NCBI RefSeq assembly: GCF_000385335.1
Contig: NZ_ARWA01000001.1
Location: forward strand, 2,992,001 to 3,056,000
Length of the DNA: 64,000 nt
From: Methyloferula stellata AR4
Lineage (GTDB): Bacteria; Pseudomonadota; Alphaproteobacteria; Rhizobiales; Beijerinckiaceae
Direction of reading: 5' to 3'
Below are positions 28,943 to 37,931 of this stretch, piece after piece (the first letter of the stretch is position 1; every line of letters begins with the position of its first letter). Made by a program: the position numbers and the translations under genes. The notes beneath the pieces were generated by a model, which was not told the DNA's origin, made no database searches, and saw nothing but the letters and a program-made list of their open reading frames with translations.

Positions 28943-29135
28943 GGTGCGGACCTCGAGAGGTTCATGGCCATAGCGCCATGAACCTTCGCACCTGAAACCG
29001 ATAGCCCGGCAGTCGATGCGTCTGATCGAACGGGATCACGGGGGAACGAAAGCGCCCCAGTTTCGCCGCATGGTCGAGAAAAGTCGGACCATTGCGGGGG
29101 AAAGTCGAGGAAAATCAAAACTGGCTAAGAGAGGA

Positions 29136-29209
29136 TGGAGGCCTCGCCCGGAATCGAACCGGGGTGCAAGGATTTGCAGTCCTCTGCGTAACCACTCCGC
29201 CACGAGGCC
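29136..29209 (-). tRNA. tRNA-Cys (GCA)
   Basis: 74-nt cloverleaf on the minus strand: acceptor GGCCTCG/CGAGGCC, anticodon GCA within GGACTGCAAATCC, T-arm GGTTCGATTCC, encoded CCA (29136-29138). The D-loop and short variable loop are normal. Confidence 0.96.
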
Positions 29210-29450
29210 TCTAGCGCCGTAGGCCTGAAGCCGCGCGCGACAGGGCTATAGCAAAGGAAGGCCGCCCGTCGCAAGGAATGCTTCACATCTATCCCGCGGC
29301 AAGATGGTCGGGCACCCCATTTCCTATGGGCTTGTTTTCACGCAAGATCCGATCCGGAGCGCTTGGCGTTTTTCGGGGGGCAGGCCATAAATGCCGCTTT
29401 GCAAAGCCGGCGGCTCCTTGCTATATGCCGCCCACCGCATGCGTGCGTGA

Positions 29451-29526
29451 TCCCTGATAGCTCAGCTGGTAGAGCAATCGACTGTTAATCGATCGGTCGC
29501 AGGTTCGAGTCCTGCTCAGGGAGCCA
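29451..29526 (+). tRNA. tRNA-Asn (GTT)
   Basis: 76-nt cloverleaf: acceptor TCCCTGA/TCAGGGA, anticodon GTT in CGACTGTTAATCG, T-arm AGGTTCGAGTCCT, encoded CCA at 29524-29526. It is not adjacent to any integrase. Confidence 0.96.
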
Positions 29527-29705
29527 GTTAACTCTCCTAACAATCTGATATTAGTGATAATTCAGGCAGTCAGCCACGGCCGCGCGGCGCGATGGCGGAG
29601 GCCGTTGATGGCTCCGCGTAGAGCTCTATCCCTTGGCGCGCCGCAATCGCAGGATTCCGCTTGTTGACCGCGTTCAGTCGGCCAGGCATCCGGCTTCGAA
29701 CGAGC

Positions 29706-30188
29706 TTACTTCGTTTCATCAATAATGAGTGGCGGCGCCGGCGAAGCGATAGGCGCCTCGTCACCCGTTAGAGACTCCCTCAAATCAGCGAGCGCTTTGT
29801 CTATTTCGCCGCGATGCGCTTCGAGATGGGCAATCTGGGCCGCGATTATTTCCGGGGGAAGTGCACGGGCTAAATCTTGGATGCTGACGGTGTCTTTTAC
29901 CGAGTCAATAAAGTCGCAGATCTCGGTCAGTGTGAAACCAAGGCTTTTCCCTTTGATCACAATCTCAAGGCGGCGGCAGTCCTGCGCCGTGTAAAATCGC
30001 GTGGAACCGCGACGCGCGGGCCGAAGCAAACCTCGATCTTCGTAGAAACGCAATGTACGCAAGCTGAGGTTATAAATTTTGGCTAGTTTTCTAATCGATA
30101 ATGGCTGCCGACGATCTTCAGGCTCTCCACCAGTTCCGCCTGCATCATTGCCCGAAACATCACCATAATTTCGACTGGAAGCGCTCAT
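29706..30188 (-). CDS. MerR-family transcriptional regulator
   Basis: 160 residues. A Gly/Asp-rich N-terminal leader is followed by the MerR helix-turn-helix at about 30-100 (LSIRKLAKIYNLSLRTLRFY, then EDRGLLRPARRGSTRFY) and a coiled-coil dimerisation helix (EIIAAQIAHLEAHRGEIDKALADL). No cysteines follow the DNA-binding domain, so metal sensing of the MerR/CueR type is unlikely. It reads away from the 440-base AT-rich gap shared with the outer-membrane barrel gene at 30630. Target unknown; autoregulation would be usual. Confidence 0.88.
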   Translation of the reverse strand: MSASSRNYGDVSGNDAGGTGGEPEDRRQPLSIRKLAKIYNLSLRTLRFYEDRGLLRPARRGSTRFYTAQDCRRLEIVIKGKSLGFTLTEICDFIDSVKDTVSIQDLARALPPEIIAAQIAHLEAHRGEIDKALADLRESLTGDEAPIASPAPPLIIDETK

Positions 30189-30629
30189 CTCCCTGCCATG
30201 CCGAAACGAGCTAGTTTATTCAAAATATCATTTCTATTCAATGACATATGAATTACATACTCACCCGAATTGATGAATTTAAACGCAATTTTGAGCCTTT
30301 GAGTAAGCCGGACTGCCGATCTGGCGCCGCCCGATGCGCAAGCGTGCGTTAAGCATCAGCCCGCGCCAAAGTTCCCGCCCGACCTAAACGAGCGAAACAG
30401 GCCGATCCGCCTAAATGTGGAATCTCTCTTTAATTCGGTGAACCGCACGCAACAGGCCGCGCCGCCTCTAAGGGCAAATGCGCTTTCACCGGCAGTCAAA
30501 TACCGCATCGCCGCCAATATGATGCAAATTTATCACGCGCCTGTCGAATGCACCGACCCCGTGGATCCTAAGCGAGCCTTGAGAATTATCTCTTCGGAAG
30601 CACACGGAACCTTTCGGGGGATACCCATC
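30189..30629. other. AT-rich divergent gap between merR-like gene and barrel protein gene
   Basis: 440 bases. The first 100 are strongly AT-rich (TTTATTCAAAATATCATT and onward) and suit divergent promoters. The remainder is normal composition with an open frame continuing into the barrel gene, but the real start is at 30630. Nothing else is recognised. Confidence 0.45.
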
Positions 30630-31340
30630 ATGAAACAGATTTTTCTTGCCGCCATCCTGGGCGGTCTGTCGACTGCGGCCTTTGCTGCGGACCTGCCGTC
30701 TCGCCATGCCCCGCCAGCCTTTGTCCCGCCGCCGCCGATCTTCACTTGGACAGGCGTCTATGTCGGTGGCCAGATTGGTTATGAATTCGGCCGCGATAAT
30801 GCCTTTTCGGGCTTCGGTGGTTCGACTTCATCGCCGACCGGCGTCGTGGGGGGCGCGCATATCGGCTATAATTACCAGATCCAGCAGTTCGTTGTCGGCC
30901 TCGAGGGCGATGTGAACGGATCGAGCTATCGTGGCAGCGGAATCAATCCGCTCTTGGGAACGACCGTCACCACCAAGACTCCGATCGACGGGTCCGTTCG
31001 CGGCCGTGTCGGCGTGGCCTTCGACCGGGCCTTGTTCTATGCGACGGGCGGCGTCTCCTTCGCGTCGATCCAGAACAATTATGTGACCTTCCCCTTCGGC
31101 TCTTCGCAGATCACCTCCGGCCGCGTCGGCTGGACGGTCGGCGGCGGCGTCGAATATGCGGTCACCAACAATTGGTCGGTTCGCGCGGAATATCGTTACA
31201 CCGACTACGGGCATCTGACCGACTCGCCGGTCTTTGGCCCGATCACGACGCATCACCAGACGGACAACCGCGTGCAGGTGGGCTTCAGCTATAAGTTCGA
31301 TACTTATGCTCCGCCGGCGCCGGTGCTCGCCAAATACTGA
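30630..31340 (+). CDS. Outer-membrane beta-barrel protein, Omp25/31 type (copy 1)
   Basis: 236 residues from the ATG at 30630 after a G-rich GGGGGATACC site. The signal peptide (MKQIFLAAILGGLSTAAFA) is followed by ADLPSRHAPP and a Pro-rich linker, then an eight-stranded barrel with the start FTWTGVYVGGQIGY, the middle GVVGGAHIGYNYQ, and the end VQVGFSYKFDTY. These match the Omp25/Omp31 group of Rhizobiales surface proteins, which stabilise the envelope. A paralog with the same start pattern is at 56172. A strong terminator follows. Confidence 0.9.
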   Translation: MKQIFLAAILGGLSTAAFAADLPSRHAPPAFVPPPPIFTWTGVYVGGQIGYEFGRDNAFSGFGGSTSSPTGVVGGAHIGYNYQIQQFVVGLEGDVNGSSYRGSGINPLLGTTVTTKTPIDGSVRGRVGVAFDRALFYATGGVSFASIQNNYVTFPFGSSQITSGRVGWTVGGGVEYAVTNNWSVRAEYRYTDYGHLTDSPVFGPITTHHQTDNRVQVGFSYKFDTYAPPAPVLAKY

Positions 31341-31400
31341 GTTAAGTCTGAGTTCCTTTGGACGCTCGTTGAAAACTGCGTCGCATGCACCCGCCATCGA

Positions 31401-31432
31401 CCTCCGGCTCTTTCCAAGCCGGAGGTTTTTTT
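31401..31432 (+). terminator. Intrinsic terminator after barrel protein copy 1
   Basis: CCTCCGGCT at 31401-31409 pairs with AGCCGGAGG at 31417-31425, followed by seven T residues. It is 60 bases after the stop. Confidence 0.9.
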
Positions 31433-31485
31433 GCCTCTGCCGGGCGAGTACCTTCGGGTTGCGAGCCAAGGGCGAGAAGAGCGAG

Positions 31486-32157
31486 CTAGGCATCGATCCC
31501 GGGCACGGCAAGCAGCCGCTGCCGCAGCGCCAGCCGCACAAGCTCGATATCCGAGGTGACGGAAAGCTTGCTCTTGATGAGATAGCGCGTATTGGCCACG
31601 GTTTTCGGGCTGACATGGAGCGTCTCGGCGATCTCGTCCGTGGTCTTTTCCGCCAGCAGCATGCGCAGCACTTCGAATTCGCGCGGCGTCAAAACGTCGA
31701 GCGCTTGCGGCTCGCCGGCGAGGCGGCTCAGGGCAAGCTCGTGATCGATATCCGGGCTCAAGGCAGTGCGGCCTTTCAGCACGTCGAAGACAGCGCTGAG
31801 AAGCGCTTCCGGCGGGCTGCTCTTGGTGACATAGCCTTTGGCCCCTGCCCGGATGGCCTGCACGGCATAAGCCACGTTCTGATGCATGGTGAAGACGAGA
31901 ATCCGCGCTGCATGATCCCATTGCCGGATGCGTTTGACGGCCTCGATCCCGCTGAGGCCCGGCATCGTCAAATCCATGATGACAAGATCGGGCGTCGCCT
32001 CCTTGTATAGCCGATAGGCTTCCGCCCCATCGCCCGCTTCGGCGACGACCTGCAACCCCGGCTGCTTCTGCAGCAGCGATCGATATCCCTCGCGGACGAT
32101 GGCGTGATCGTCGACGAGCATGATTTTCGTACGGGCTGCTGCCATCATGACGGACAT
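31486..32157 (-). CDS. NarL/LuxR-type response regulator
   Basis: 223 residues. A receiver domain with the acidic pair in MLVDDHAIVREGY and the phospho-acceptor Asp in PDLVIMDLTMPGLSG, then a LuxR-type helix-turn-helix (LTPREFEVLRMLLAEKTTDE, VSPKTVANTRYLIKSKL) at the C-terminus. Its start overlaps the kinase gene stop by 13 bases, so the pair is translationally coupled. NarL-type pairs control methanol and formaldehyde oxidation in some methylotrophs (FlhSR in Paracoccus); applying that here is a guess from the genome's lifestyle. Confidence 0.9.
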   Translation of the reverse strand: MSVMMAAARTKIMLVDDHAIVREGYRSLLQKQPGLQVVAEAGDGAEAYRLYKEATPDLVIMDLTMPGLSGIEAVKRIRQWDHAARILVFTMHQNVAYAVQAIRAGAKGYVTKSSPPEALLSAVFDVLKGRTALSPDIDHELALSRLAGEPQALDVLTPREFEVLRMLLAEKTTDEIAETLHVSPKTVANTRYLIKSKLSVTSDIELVRLALRQRLLAVPGIDA

Positions 32158-33563
32158 CCCCCGCGCGCCATGCCCGGCGCCGGAATCACCGCATGCAAAA
32201 TCAATCCGGTCGGCTGCCGCGCCTCGAAGCGCAATTTGCCGCCGAGCGCGGCAATGCGCTCGCGCATCCCGAGAAGGCCCATTCCGGACTTGCCCGCGAG
32301 GTCGATGCCGGTAGCCTTGCCATCATCGTCGATGACCATTTCGATTTCCTGCGCACCCTGCCCAGCATTTTCGGCGTCAGCCCCGCGCAAATAAAGATGC
32401 AAGCCGACCCGTGTCGCCTCGGCATGTTTCGCGGCATTGGTGATGGCTTCCTGCGCGATGCGATAGAGACTGGCGCCGAAGGGTGACGGCAAAGCGTCGA
32501 AGCCGCCGCGAACCTCGATTTCAAAGCGCGTCTTGCCCCGGCTGCGGCTATTCCAGCCGGCGACCAGGCTTTCAAGGCTCGACGTGAGGCCGAGTTCGTC
32601 CACATCGGGCGGGCGCAGCCTGATAAGCGCACCGCGCAGCGTTTCCATCATATGGGCGGCGGTGCGTGCAATGCTCTGACATTCGGGCAGAAGCGCCGGG
32701 CATTCCTCTTTCGCCGTCTGACCCGCCGAGGCCGCGACAGCCGAGATGGCGGCAAGGCATTGGCCGAATTCGTCGTGAAGCTCGCGCGCCAGATTGAGCC
32801 GTTCGTCGTCCTGAACCACGATCAATCGTTTTGTCAGTTCGTTGCGCTCGGCGAGCGTCTTCTCAAGAGTCTCGGCGAGCTGATTGAAGACGTCGCGGAT
32901 CGCCGAGAGTTCGGCCAGATCGAAAGCCGGCATGCGCGTTGAAAACTCATTGCCGGCAAGCCGCTCGAGGCCGGCAACGATCACGCGGGTCGGACGCAAG
33001 GCCCGCGCCAACGCCGCATAGACCAGAATGCACAGCGCCAACAAAGTGATCGCCATCACGGCAAAGAGCCGGTTTGTTTCATGCCAAGCCTGCGCGATCA
33101 AACTGTCCGGATTGACGGAGACCACGGCTTCCCCTTGCGCCTCGTTCCGGAAGACGACTTGGCTCGCTGCTTCGGTACCGGGCTTGAAGATGCTCCTGTA
33201 TACTTCTGAAAAATATTCGGGCGCGCCGGTCTCGCCGGATTGCGTGCCGCTGCAAAGACGCTGAAGAATCTCGCCGCTCTTCGCGCGATAAGCGATGCAG
33301 AGACCAGGAGCCATGAAGGACGCAGCGATCACTTGCAGGTCGGGAAAACGACCGATCGTGTTCTTGACCCACTGGCCCTGATCCTGCTGAAGCTCCAAAT
33401 CCTTTGCGACGATTTTTGCGATTCCCTCGGCCTTCATGCGTGCCGATTGATCGCTGTCGAACAAGACGTAAGCCGAGGCTGCGATAAAACAGAGCGCCGC
33501 GAGCCCGGCGACGCGCAGCGCCAGTCTCAGCTTGAGATCGATCGGGCGTGACATCGGTGTCAT
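32145..33563 (-). CDS. Sensor histidine kinase, HisKA_3 type
   Basis: 472 residues from the ATG at 33563, chosen because AAAGG precedes it; the frame is open to 33614. Two membrane helices (about 10-32 and 165-190) flank a periplasmic sensor domain of about 130 residues with two Cys (GLCIAYRA and RLCSGTQ). A HAMP-like segment follows, then the HisKA_3 phosphorylation site LARELHDEFGQCLAAIS and a HATPase domain (AITNAAKHAEATRVGLHL, GMGLLGMRERI). It is the partner of the NarL-type regulator directly downstream. The stimulus is unknown. Confidence 0.88.
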   Translation of the reverse strand: MTPMSRPIDLKLRLALRVAGLAALCFIAASAYVLFDSDQSARMKAEGIAKIVAKDLELQQDQGQWVKNTIGRFPDLQVIAASFMAPGLCIAYRAKSGEILQRLCSGTQSGETGAPEYFSEVYRSIFKPGTEAASQVVFRNEAQGEAVVSVNPDSLIAQAWHETNRLFAVMAITLLALCILVYAALARALRPTRVIVAGLERLAGNEFSTRMPAFDLAELSAIRDVFNQLAETLEKTLAERNELTKRLIVVQDDERLNLARELHDEFGQCLAAISAVAASAGQTAKEECPALLPECQSIARTAAHMMETLRGALIRLRPPDVDELGLTSSLESLVAGWNSRSRGKTRFEIEVRGGFDALPSPFGASLYRIAQEAITNAAKHAEATRVGLHLYLRGADAENAGQGAQEIEMVIDDDGKATGIDLAGKSGMGLLGMRERIAALGGKLRFEARQPTGLILHAVIPAPGMARGGCPS

Positions 33564-33765
33564 TTCGAAACCTTTAATAGAGCAGCCAAGCGTAACTGTT
33601 CGCTGCGGCGACAAGCCATTAAGGGGCAGAACGGAGGCTGTGGGAAGCGGTTAGCGGAAATGCGGGAAAATTGCCCGGCTCGCGCCGGGCGAGGCGCCGT
33701 TTCAGACACTGCACAGCGGGACTATGCCAATCCGATCGACCCACACGCCGGAGAAAACTCGCCAC

Positions 33766-34734
33766 ATGCATCGCGTCATCATCTCAAGCGCCGCCGTTGC
33801 TTTGTGGCTGGGATCTCTCAATCTCGCACATGCCGATGTGAGCCCTTCCGAAACGCCGCAAATCGCCATGGCCGTGATCGATTTCGACTATGTCGATACG
33901 TCCGGTGAAGCCAAAGACCAGACCGATGAACACGAGAAGCGCTTGGACGCCTTCATGAGCGCACTGCGGCAGGATCTCGCGGCGAGCGGCAAATACAAGA
34001 TCGTTGCGGCCGCCTGCCATCCGGACGCATGCCGGGTCGGACGATCGAGTCTTGCAGACCTTCAGACCGCAGCCCGCGAAGCCGGCGCAAAAATCCTGCT
34101 GATGGGTGGCATTCACAAACTGAGCACACTTGTCCAATGGGCAAAGGTCCTGGCCATCGATGTCGATACCAATGCGGTCACCTTCGATCGATTGCTGACC
34201 TTTCGCGGCGATACGGACAGCGCCTGGAAGCGCGGCGAAGATTTTATCGTGAGCGAAATCACCGCGCCCGCCGCGCGTGAGCCGAAGCCTGCAGTCAAAC
34301 TCGCCGTTTTCGATTTCGAGCTGGAAGATTTCAGCCCCGGCGCCGCCGTCACCAAAGGCAGCGCAGAAGACGCCCTCCAATTGGGCCGCGTCACGGACGA
34401 GGCTCGCCGGCTAATTTCACAATCGGGGCGCTATGATTTGATCGATGTCGGCGGCGCCGATGGAGAACCCGTGAAGAGCCACGATTTACGGCAATGCAAT
34501 GGTTGCGACGCGGCTATCGCATTGAAGCTCGGCGCCGACCAATCCATGGTCGGGATCGTGACACGCATCACGCGAACGGATTATGCGGTGACCTATCGCA
34601 TCCGCGATGCGAGGACCGGCGCGGTTATCGCCGTCGAGCAGACCGATCTTCGCATCGGAGCCGATTATTCCTGGAACCGCGGCGCCGCCTGGCTGATCAA
34701 AAATCGTCTGTTGAAGGACCAGGAACAACCCTAG
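33766..34734 (+). CDS. Secreted protein with two tandem DUF2380 domains
   Basis: 322 residues from the ATG at 33766 (GGAGAA upstream). A signal peptide ends LNLAHADV. Two similar domains follow, one starting IAMAVIDFDYVDTSGE (about residue 32) and the other LAVFDFELEDFSPG (about 180); each has a later FRGDTDSAWKRG or DYSWNRGAAWL segment and CxxC-like sites (CHPDACRVG, QCNGCDAA). DUF2380 proteins are uncharacterised periplasmic proteins that usually have one domain, so this is an internal duplication. It is divergent from the two-component pair and may be its target or sensor aid. Confidence 0.7.
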   Translation: MHRVIISSAAVALWLGSLNLAHADVSPSETPQIAMAVIDFDYVDTSGEAKDQTDEHEKRLDAFMSALRQDLAASGKYKIVAAACHPDACRVGRSSLADLQTAAREAGAKILLMGGIHKLSTLVQWAKVLAIDVDTNAVTFDRLLTFRGDTDSAWKRGEDFIVSEITAPAAREPKPAVKLAVFDFELEDFSPGAAVTKGSAEDALQLGRVTDEARRLISQSGRYDLIDVGGADGEPVKSHDLRQCNGCDAAIALKLGADQSMVGIVTRITRTDYAVTYRIRDARTGAVIAVEQTDLRIGADYSWNRGAAWLIKNRLLKDQEQP

Positions 34735-34738
34735 CCGC

Positions 34739-35338
34739 TCAAAGTCTGATGTTTTCGTCGAAATCCTCGATCGGGAGCGGCGTGTCGAATTCGACAGCCA
34801 TGCCATTTTCAAAGGTGCGCGCGACGCGGCCGGGTGTTGCGCCAAGGAGGACCTTGGTGTCGTTTGGAATTTTGAGCTCGGTCGCAATGGCTGCGCCTGA
34901 TACGGAGACGTCGATCAATTTGACGATATGCTCCTCACCATTCTCAAGCAGAACGCAATGCCGCAAGATCGGCACGATCCTCTCGTGCCTGCGATCCTCT
35001 TCCCGAAGCGAGTCGCGGTTGAGAAGCCAAGTGAGCTGATCGGCGATCCGTTCCCGCTTATTGCCCGGAAGCGCAAGGGCGATCGCAAAGCCGAATGGCG
35101 TATGGCGGATAATGCTGCCTTCGACGCGTCCGATATAATCGAGATAGACGATGACGCGTTCGCCGACGGCGCCACGCACCGGCGCGGCCAGCGAAACGCC
35201 TCCAGCCGACATATCGGTCGTGCGGCATGGGAATTCGCGCTTGTCTTCAAGCATGTAACGGCCGGCGATCGAGACCGACACACGATGATAGTTGCGGCGG
35301 TCGTCGGGCTCTCCGGCGGACGGCGAGGTCCAGTTCAT
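34739..35338 (-). CDS. Protein with two PilZ domains
   Basis: 199 residues. The first PilZ domain has RRNYHRVSV and DMSAGGVSLA; the second has RRHERIVPILR and DVSVSGAAIA. These are the RxxxR and (D/N)xSxxG motifs that bind cyclic di-GMP; the second copy is less exact. There is no catalytic or membrane domain, so it is a stand-alone adaptor acting on motility, polysaccharide or other envelope targets. It is convergent with the DUF2380 gene, with 4 bases between stops. Its upstream gap is AT-rich and carries a dyad. Confidence 0.85.
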   Translation of the reverse strand: MNWTSPSAGEPDDRRNYHRVSVSIAGRYMLEDKREFPCRTTDMSAGGVSLAAPVRGAVGERVIVYLDYIGRVEGSIIRHTPFGFAIALALPGNKRERIADQLTWLLNRDSLREEDRRHERIVPILRHCVLLENGEEHIVKLIDVSVSGAAIATELKIPNDTKVLLGATPGRVARTFENGMAVEFDTPLPIEDFDENIRL

Positions 35339-35410
35339 TGACGAAACTCATCTGCTGTTCTTGGCGATCCGTCACGGCCAAGAGTTAGCAGGATGAAGTT
35401 GCAAGAGCTG

Positions 35411-35429
35411 AACTATAAAACGTATAGTT
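35411..35429. promoter_or_regulatory. AT-rich dyad upstream of PilZ gene
   Basis: AACTATA at 35411-35417 and TATAGTT at 35423-35429, five bases apart, about 75 bases before the PilZ start. The surrounding DNA to about 35500 is unusually AT-rich. It may be an operator or a promoter element. Confidence 0.35.
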
Positions 35430-35564
35430 TTAGATTATTCGCGTTTTCATGTCGTACATTATAGTATAAAGCAAAGCTTCCGGGCTAATGAGTATAAATA
35501 CGTATTTGTCATATCCACCTTCTTCTTGGCCGAAGCCCTTAGGGCAATGTTCAATGCAAAGCTT

Positions 35565-36347
35565 TCACTTTTTCTGCGCACGGCGTGTCACGTATTTTAC
35601 CACCGGCAGATAAAGGGGATAAGGCAAAAGGCACAATGCCTTGGCGAACCAGGCGAGTCGGCGCGGGAAGGTAATCTCGAAACCGCCGGTCTCGAATCCG
35701 TCGCAGATGCGTTTAGCCGCTTCATCCGCCGTCATTAGAAACGGCATTTCGAAAAAATCATTATGCGCGTTCATCTCGGTTTGGACGAAGCCGGGATTGA
35801 CCACTTGCACAGCGACGCCGTCGTCATCGACGGTAATGCGCAAGGCCTCCGCCATATTGATCAGCGCGGCTTTGGTACCGCCATAAGCGAGCGAGCCTGG
35901 AATGCCGCCATAACCAGCAATTGAAGAGGTGATCGCAATTTGGCCGGACTGCCTTTTGCGCATCGCCTCGAGCACGGGCGCAAGTGTGTTCACGACCCCG
36001 CCGACGTTGATCTCGAAGGTCTCCGCGATGACCTCGGCTGAAAAGCCATCGCGCTCGGCCGGGAAATAGACACCGGCATTGAGAAAAGCGAGCGCTATCG
36101 GCCCCAAGGATGCTTCAATCTCGGCGACAAGCGCCGCCATGGCCGCGCGATCCGTGACATCCCCCTGAAACACGAAGATGTGCCCTGGAGTGCTCGCCGC
36201 GAGGCTTGCCAAAGCCTCGGCGCGCCGCGCGGTGACGGCGACACGATAGCCGCGCCGCACGAGTTCCTGCGCCGCGGCACGCCCTATGCCTGAACTTGCA
36301 CCGGTAATCCAGGCAAGGCCGTCGCTGGGTTTGGCACGATAGACCAT
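35565..36347 (-). CDS. Short-chain dehydrogenase/reductase
   Basis: 260 residues of one Rossmann domain. The nucleotide motif TGASSGIGRAAAQEL is at about 16-30, NAG in LAFLNAGVYFP, catalytic Ser in ITSSIAGYGG and the YGGTK catalytic Tyr/Lys at about 159-163. The substrate is unknown; the classical SDR layout suggests a NADP-linked oxidoreductase. A C-terminal hydrophobic stretch (LAWFAKALCLLPYPLYLPVV) might anchor it to the membrane. Divergent from cysK. Confidence 0.88.
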   Translation of the reverse strand: MVYRAKPSDGLAWITGASSGIGRAAAQELVRRGYRVAVTARRAEALASLAASTPGHIFVFQGDVTDRAAMAALVAEIEASLGPIALAFLNAGVYFPAERDGFSAEVIAETFEINVGGVVNTLAPVLEAMRKRQSGQIAITSSIAGYGGIPGSLAYGGTKAALINMAEALRITVDDDGVAVQVVNPGFVQTEMNAHNDFFEMPFLMTADEAAKRICDGFETGGFEITFPRRLAWFAKALCLLPYPLYLPVVKYVTRRAQKK

Positions 36348-36545
36348 CTCGTTTCCTTCCCTGTCGGCTGAAGTTTTGCTTCCTCATACCGCAATCGGAG
36401 AAAAATCTCCTCCTCGGCTCGTTTCAAGTGTCGTTTCACAAGCGAGATCAAAGGTTTTTTGCTCCGCGACAAAAGGCGCTCATGCGACGGAAGGCTTGCG
36501 AGGGCGGTGCGATAAACGTAGTTTTTCCATAAAGGAAGAGACCAA

Positions 36546-37577
36546 ATGACATCACCGCAAAATGTGATCGAGGCGATCGGCCATACGCCTCTCATCAAAC
36601 TTCGTCGCGCCTCCGAGGAAACCGGCTGCACCATTCTGGGCAAAGCCGAATTCATGAATCCCGGCGGCTCGGTCAAGGACCGCGCCGGATTGGCCATTAT
36701 CGAAGATGCGATCAAACGCGGCACGCTGAAACCGGGCGGATTGATCGTCGAGGGGACGGCGGGCAATACGGGCATCGGGCTTTCCCTCGTCGCCAACGCG
36801 CTTGGCTACCATACGGTGATCGTTATTCCCGAGACCCAGAGCCAGGAAAAGAAGGATCTTCTGCGCCTGCAAGGCGCCGAGCTGATCGAAGTCCCGGCCG
36901 TCGCCTATTCCAACCCCAATAATTACGTGAAGCTCTCCGGCCGGCTGGCCGAGCGTTTGGCTAAGGAACATCCGGCCGGCGCGATCTGGGCCAATCAATT
37001 CGACAATGTGGCCAATAGGCAAGGCCATATGGACACGACCGGCCCGGAAATCTGGGTGGAGACGGAGGGCAAAGTCGACGGCTTTTGCTGCGCCGCCGGA
37101 ACGGGCGGGACGATCGCCGGCGTCGGCATGGCCCTGAAGGCGAAGAACGACAAGATCAAGATCGCGCTGGCCGATCCGATGGGCGCCGCGCTTTACGCCT
37201 ATTACACAAAGGGCGAGCTGGCCTCGTCAGGATCCTCGATCACCGAGGGCATCGGCCAGGGCCGCATTACCGCCAATCTCGAAAATGCGCCGATCGATGC
37301 CGCCTATCAGATCACCGACGAGGAAGCGCTGCCGATCCTCTACGATCTCGCCGAGCACGAGGGGCTTTTGCTGGGCGGCTCGTCCGGCATCAATGTCGCG
37401 GGCGCGATCCGGCTCGCCAAGGAATTGGGACCCGGCCATACGATCGTAACGATTTTGGCGGATTCGGGCGCGCGCTATCAGTCGAAACTCTTCAACCCGG
37501 CCTTTCTGCGCGAAAAAAATCTGCCTGTGCCGGGGTGGATGGACAAGGCGCCGAGCATCAAGCCGGATTTTGTTTGA
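36546..37577 (+). CDS. cysK: Cysteine synthase A
   Basis: 343 residues. This pyridoxal-phosphate enzyme makes cysteine from O-acetylserine and sulphide. The PLP lysine lies in FMNPGGSVKDRAGL, the Asn loop in GTAGNTGIGLS and the phosphate-binding glycines in CCAAGTGGTIAGVG. It is slightly longer than Escherichia coli CysK, as in the alphaproteobacterial branch. GGAAG precedes the ATG. A 110-base palindromic element follows its stop. Confidence 0.92.
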   Translation: MTSPQNVIEAIGHTPLIKLRRASEETGCTILGKAEFMNPGGSVKDRAGLAIIEDAIKRGTLKPGGLIVEGTAGNTGIGLSLVANALGYHTVIVIPETQSQEKKDLLRLQGAELIEVPAVAYSNPNNYVKLSGRLAERLAKEHPAGAIWANQFDNVANRQGHMDTTGPEIWVETEGKVDGFCCAAGTGGTIAGVGMALKAKNDKIKIALADPMGAALYAYYTKGELASSGSSITEGIGQGRITANLENAPIDAAYQITDEEALPILYDLAEHEGLLLGGSSGINVAGAIRLAKELGPGHTIVTILADSGARYQSKLFNPAFLREKNLPVPGWMDKAPSIKPDFV

Positions 37578-37600
37578 GACTGAATAATCGTTTCTGAGCG

Positions 37601-37710
37601 CCCTCGCCCTTCGAGACGCGGCTACAGCGGCCCCTCGGGGTGAGGGCTAAGCCGCACTAGAAAGCCTCATGCTGAGGGGCACGCGAAGCGTGCGTCTCGA
37701 AGCACGAGGG
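37601..37710. repeat. Large palindromic element after cysK (family D)
   Basis: CCCTCG-x-x-x-TTCGAGACGC at 37601-37619 is matched by GCGTCTCGAAG-x-x-CGAGGG near 37691-37710, with inner CCTCATGCTGAGG and CCCCTCGGGG hairpins. Elements of this style are frequent in Rhizobiales intergenic DNA. Only one copy is seen in this window. Confidence 0.75.
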
Positions 37711-37747
37711 CGGCGTGCGCCCTTTTTTGAAACTGTATGATTACTGT

Positions 37748-37840
37748 TCAGCCGAAGTGCAGGACCATCATCGCGAAGCAGCCGAACCAGGCGGCGAACA
37801 TCAGGACGGGGGCGGCGAGGTTGTCGTGGCGGCGGGTCAT
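37748..37840 (-). CDS. Tiny single-span membrane protein (30 residues)
   Basis: Frame MTRRHDNLAAPVLMFAAWFG plus CFAMMVLHFG. Its ATG at 37840 has CAGGAG eight bases upstream. After a short basic N-terminus (TRRHD) it is one hydrophobic segment, as in small membrane peptides that modulate larger proteins. Nothing homologous is known to me. It lies alone between a repeat and a gene remnant. Confidence 0.5.
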   Translation of the reverse strand: MTRRHDNLAAPVLMFAAWFGCFAMMVLHFG

Positions 37841-37931
37841 GGCGGGCTCCTGTTCGGTGATCAGAAACTCGCATAGGCACGGCTTGGCGGATGTGCGGCT
37901 ACGCACGGGGCAAGCCCCAGCGGCGAACACT

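Noticed and set aside
29136-29526. Integration site at tRNA-Cys or tRNA-Asn
   Set aside because: No integrase fragment or repeat of the tRNA ends lies close to either gene.
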